A program made the position numbers and the translations under genes. Source: Hyphomicrobiales bacterium (lineage in GTDB: Bacteria > Pseudomonadota > Alphaproteobacteria > Rhizobiales > Rhizobiaceae). Taken from it: a DNA stretch of 64,000 bases. The DNA lies in assembly GCA_900469615.1 (NCBI GenBank), contig UBYA01000013.1, positions 59,405 to 123,404 on the forward strand. Reading direction: 5' to 3'. Positions 61,863 to 64,000 of this stretch are shown here, one piece after another. Each line of letters opens with the position of its first letter. The stretch's first letter is position 1. The notes beneath the pieces are model-generated. The model was not told the origin of the DNA, did no database searches, and saw only the letters and a program-made list of their open reading frames with translations.

Positions 61863-61874
61863 GGTGGGGGATTT

Positions 61875-62291
61875 ATGCACGAGCAGATTATGCCGACCAG
61901 CGTTCGGTATTCCGAACGGCTCACATATGCCGCGATGGCGATCATTTTCATAAATCAGATGGTAAATTGGGATAGGACGAGCAGACATTTGGCCGATTCG
62001 CCGCTTGCCTTCATCCTCTTGCAAATCGCGTTTCTTTGCATTCAGATTTTCTGGGTTTGGCTGGTTGTTCGCAAACGCACGAACTGGGCGCGCTGGATGA
62101 CGCTTGCCGCGCAATTCGGCATGGTGTTCGTCATCGGTTTTTCCCTCGGCTTCATTGCCTTCAAGGGCAATCCCGAAGGTACGGCATTGGAACTCGTTTT
62201 CCTGATCGTGTCGACATCGTTTTATCTGCTTGCCGCGTGCCTTCTTTTTACGCGTGACGCAGCACCGTGGTTTATTCCGCAGCGGGTCTGA
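61875..62291 (+). CDS. Small four-span membrane protein of unknown function
   Basis: A 138 aa protein with four hydrophobic stretches (YAAMAIIFINQMVNW, AFILLQIAFLCIQIFWVWLVV, QFGMVFVIGFSLGFIAF, LELVFLIVSTSFYLLAACLLF). GGGGGA precedes the ATG. No family motif is recognised. Second gene of a two-gene unit with the exported protein upstream. Confidence 0.7.
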   Translation: MHEQIMPTSVRYSERLTYAAMAIIFINQMVNWDRTSRHLADSPLAFILLQIAFLCIQIFWVWLVVRKRTNWARWMTLAAQFGMVFVIGFSLGFIAFKGNPEGTALELVFLIVSTSFYLLAACLLFTRDAAPWFIPQRV

Positions 62292-62466
62292 ATTTTGCCA
62301 CGCACGCGTTCGCTGTTCGCAAGCTTCGGCGTTGTCGCCCGATTATTCTTTTAACCGTGTCGAAAGACGGTCCCCAGTGCGTCGCAAAAGAGCCGTTGTG
62401 TCCGTTTTTGATTTGCGATTTGTATGGCCCATAAAATGGCGTCTTGCCTGAAGGAGTTGAGGGCGA

Positions 62467-63720
62467 ATGCGTAAATACTCGGTTTTTGCCGTGGCACGGG
62501 AAGCGATGCGGGCTCACAAGGGCTGGGAGGCGCAGTGGACCTCGCCGGAGCCGCGCAAGGAGTATGACGTCATCATCGTCGGCGCCGGCGGTCACGGCCT
62601 CGGCGCGGCCTATTACCTCGCCAAGGAGCACGGCATCACCAATGTCGCCGTGATCGAGAAGGGCTGGCTCGGCGGCGGCAATACCGGCCGCAACACGACC
62701 ATCATCCGCTCGAACTATCTCTATGAAGAGAGCATGCACATCTACGAGCATTCGATGAAGCTCTGGGAGGGGCTGTCTCAGGATCTCAATTACAATGTCA
62801 TGTATTCGCCGCGCGGCGTGATGATGCTGTCGCACAATGTGCACGACCAGCAGTCCTTCAAGCGGCATATTCATGCCAACCGTCTCTACGGCATCGACAA
62901 TGAATGGCTGACGCCGGAACAGGCGAAAGCCTATTGCCCGCCACTCGATATTTCCAGCACGGCGCGCTACCCGATCAACGGCGCTGCCCTGCAGCGTCGC
63001 GGCGGCACGGCGCGTCACGACGCGGTCGCCTGGGGCTTTGCCCGCGCGGCGTCCGATCGCGGCGTGCATATCATCCAGAACTGCGAAGTGACCGGCATTC
63101 GCCGCGGACCGGATGGCCGCGTCACGGGCGTCGAAACGAGCAAGGGTTTCATCGGCGCCAAGAAGATCGGCGTTTCCGCCGCCGGCCACACCACCGTCGT
63201 CATGCAGATGGCCGGCGTGCGCGTGCCGCTGCAGTCTAGCCCGCTGCAGGCGCTGGTTTCCGAGCCGCTGAAACCGATCTTCCCCTGCGTCGTCATGTCG
63301 AACACGGTGCATGCCTATATCTCGCAGTCGGACAAGGGCGAGCTCGTCATCGGCGCGGGCACGGACCAGTACAATTCCTACAGCCAGACCGGCGGTCTGC
63401 AGATCATCACCCATACGCTGGATGCCATCTGCGAGCTCTTCCCGATGTTCCGCCGCGTGAAGATGATGCGCTCCTGGGGCGGCATCGTCGACAACACGCC
63501 GGATCGCTCGGCGATCCAGTCGAAGACGCCGGTTCCGGGCCTTTATGTCAATTGTGGCTGGGGCACGGGCGGTTTCAAGGCGACGCCGGGCTCGGCCAAT
63601 CTCTTTGCGCATCTCATCGCCCGCGACGAGCCGCACAAGTTCAATGCCGGGCTTACGCTGGATCGCTTCCGCACCGGCCGATTGATCGACGAGGCGGCCG
63701 CGGCCGCCGTGGCGCACTGA
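62467..63720 (+). CDS. soxB: Sarcosine oxidase, beta subunit
   Basis: A 417 aa FAD/FMN flavoprotein subunit. The start MRKYSVFAVAREAMRAHKGWE is typical of heterotetrameric sarcosine oxidase beta. The FAD motif YDVIIVGAGGHGLGAAYYLA is near residue 33; covalent FMN attachment is probably at the His in AAGHTTVVMQMAG near residue 240 by family knowledge. It oxidises sarcosine to glycine, formaldehyde and peroxide, joining C1 metabolism. The alpha, gamma and delta genes are not within the window; the next gene is not soxD. Confidence 0.93.
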   Translation: MRKYSVFAVAREAMRAHKGWEAQWTSPEPRKEYDVIIVGAGGHGLGAAYYLAKEHGITNVAVIEKGWLGGGNTGRNTTIIRSNYLYEESMHIYEHSMKLWEGLSQDLNYNVMYSPRGVMMLSHNVHDQQSFKRHIHANRLYGIDNEWLTPEQAKAYCPPLDISSTARYPINGAALQRRGGTARHDAVAWGFARAASDRGVHIIQNCEVTGIRRGPDGRVTGVETSKGFIGAKKIGVSAAGHTTVVMQMAGVRVPLQSSPLQALVSEPLKPIFPCVVMSNTVHAYISQSDKGELVIGAGTDQYNSYSQTGGLQIITHTLDAICELFPMFRRVKMMRSWGGIVDNTPDRSAIQSKTPVPGLYVNCGWGTGGFKATPGSANLFAHLIARDEPHKFNAGLTLDRFRTGRLIDEAAAAAVAH

Positions 63721-64000
63721 TGCCGGCGGCGGTCGGGATCGTCCTTGCGGCCGGGCTTTCATTGCCGGCCGGGACGATCGCGACCGCAGTCAACGATCTC
63801 ATTCCGGGGGCCGGGGATTTTCGCATGCAGGTGATCCACAAGGCGAGGGGCGAGGCCGGCTGGCCGTTCGCGGCCGAAAGCGGAACGCTGATCTGTGCCA
63901 AGGTGCTGAACAAGCCGGCCGTTTATTTCGTGCCGAAGCAGACGCCGGAGGCGACGCGGGCTTTCCTGCTCGATACGGATCTTCTGGGCATGAGCCTGGT
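63720..64000 (+). CDS. Truncated exported protein, YebY-like (DUF2511-like), cut by window edge
   Basis: The first 93 codons of a gene that continues past the right end. The ATG overlaps the soxB stop by one base (TGATG), so it is translationally coupled. A short hydrophobic leader (VGIVLAAGLSLPAGTI) is followed by GEAGWPFAAESGTLICAKVLNKPAVYFVP, reminiscent of the WPFTVDxGxLxC pattern of YebY-type proteins. Similarity is weak and from memory. In most sarcosine oxidase operons soxD would be here. Confidence 0.5.
   Translation, partial: MPAAVGIVLAAGLSLPAGTIATAVNDLIPGAGDFRMQVIHKARGEAGWPFAAESGTLICAKVLNKPAVYFVPKQTPEATRAFLLDTDLLGMSL

Overview
The window is GC-rich chromosomal DNA from an alphaproteobacterium, most likely a Rhizobiaceae (Rhizobium/Agrobacterium/Sinorhizobium relative). 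The evidence is the set of gene families (split proton-translocating transhydrogenase pntAA-pntAB-pntB, aa3-type oxidase subunit IV, a fold-III ornithine decarboxylase with a very long leader, HWE-type histidine kinase, several LacI/LysR regulators, sarcosine oxidase beta subunit) and short palindromic intergenic repeats of the type common in rhizobia. About 60 genes are supported. No rRNA, tRNA, CRISPR array, intact insertion sequence or prophage was recognised.

Layout. 0-4.3 kb: polyamine-type ABC binding protein, a DEDDh exonuclease, a LysR regulator and a divergent membrane-anchored protein of unknown function. 4-9 kb: gltX-lysS plus a small gene on the minus strand, a small secreted protein and a TerC-type membrane protein. 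9-13.7 kb: a frameshifted AraC/GyrI regulator, then a TetR repressor divergent from an EmrAB-type efflux pair with two matching palindromic operators between them. 13.8-17.8 kb: xylose catabolism (LacI regulator, xylB, xylA). 17.8-27.8 kb: a second LacI regulator, a sugar ABC importer (ATPase, permease, binding protein), a TIM-barrel isomerase-like enzyme, a Gfo/Idh/MocA oxidoreductase, DoxX and a GH1 beta-glucosidase. 27.9-34.1 kb: flavin reductase, GGDEF-EAL protein, trhO, a CYTH-CHAD pair and eda.

34-44.7 kb: DUF533 protein, a NicO/DUF1007 metal-transport pair (ZevAB-like), a LysR gene, ornithine decarboxylase with its long leader (probably the speF RNA motif) followed by a GNAT acetyltransferase, cysE, and a WD40/CobW-type GTPase pair with a candidate Zur box. 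44.8-49.8 kb: MarR and LacI regulators, a 2-hydroxyacid dehydrogenase, a class I glutamine amidotransferase and an orphan TRAP binding protein. 50-53.4 kb: a GGDEF-EAL protein with a degenerate GGDEF site and a FeeM/LuxI-like acyltransferase. 53.5-58.6 kb: cytochrome oxidase subunit IV, the transhydrogenase operon and an HWE sensor kinase. 58.8-64 kb: an amine/amino-acid oxidoreductase, a TPR lipoprotein, rpsU, two small envelope proteins, soxB and a truncated YebY-like gene at the right edge.

The most coherent functional theme is sugar import and catabolism (xylose genes, the LacI-controlled ABC importer with oxidoreductase and isomerase-like enzymes, beta-glucosidase, KDPG aldolase). Several candidate cis-regulatory sites can be read directly from the sequence and tie regulators to targets. 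No clear novel defence or mobile system was seen. The best leads are the sugar-oxidation locus and its shared operator, the ornithine decarboxylase leader, and the FeeM-like gene.
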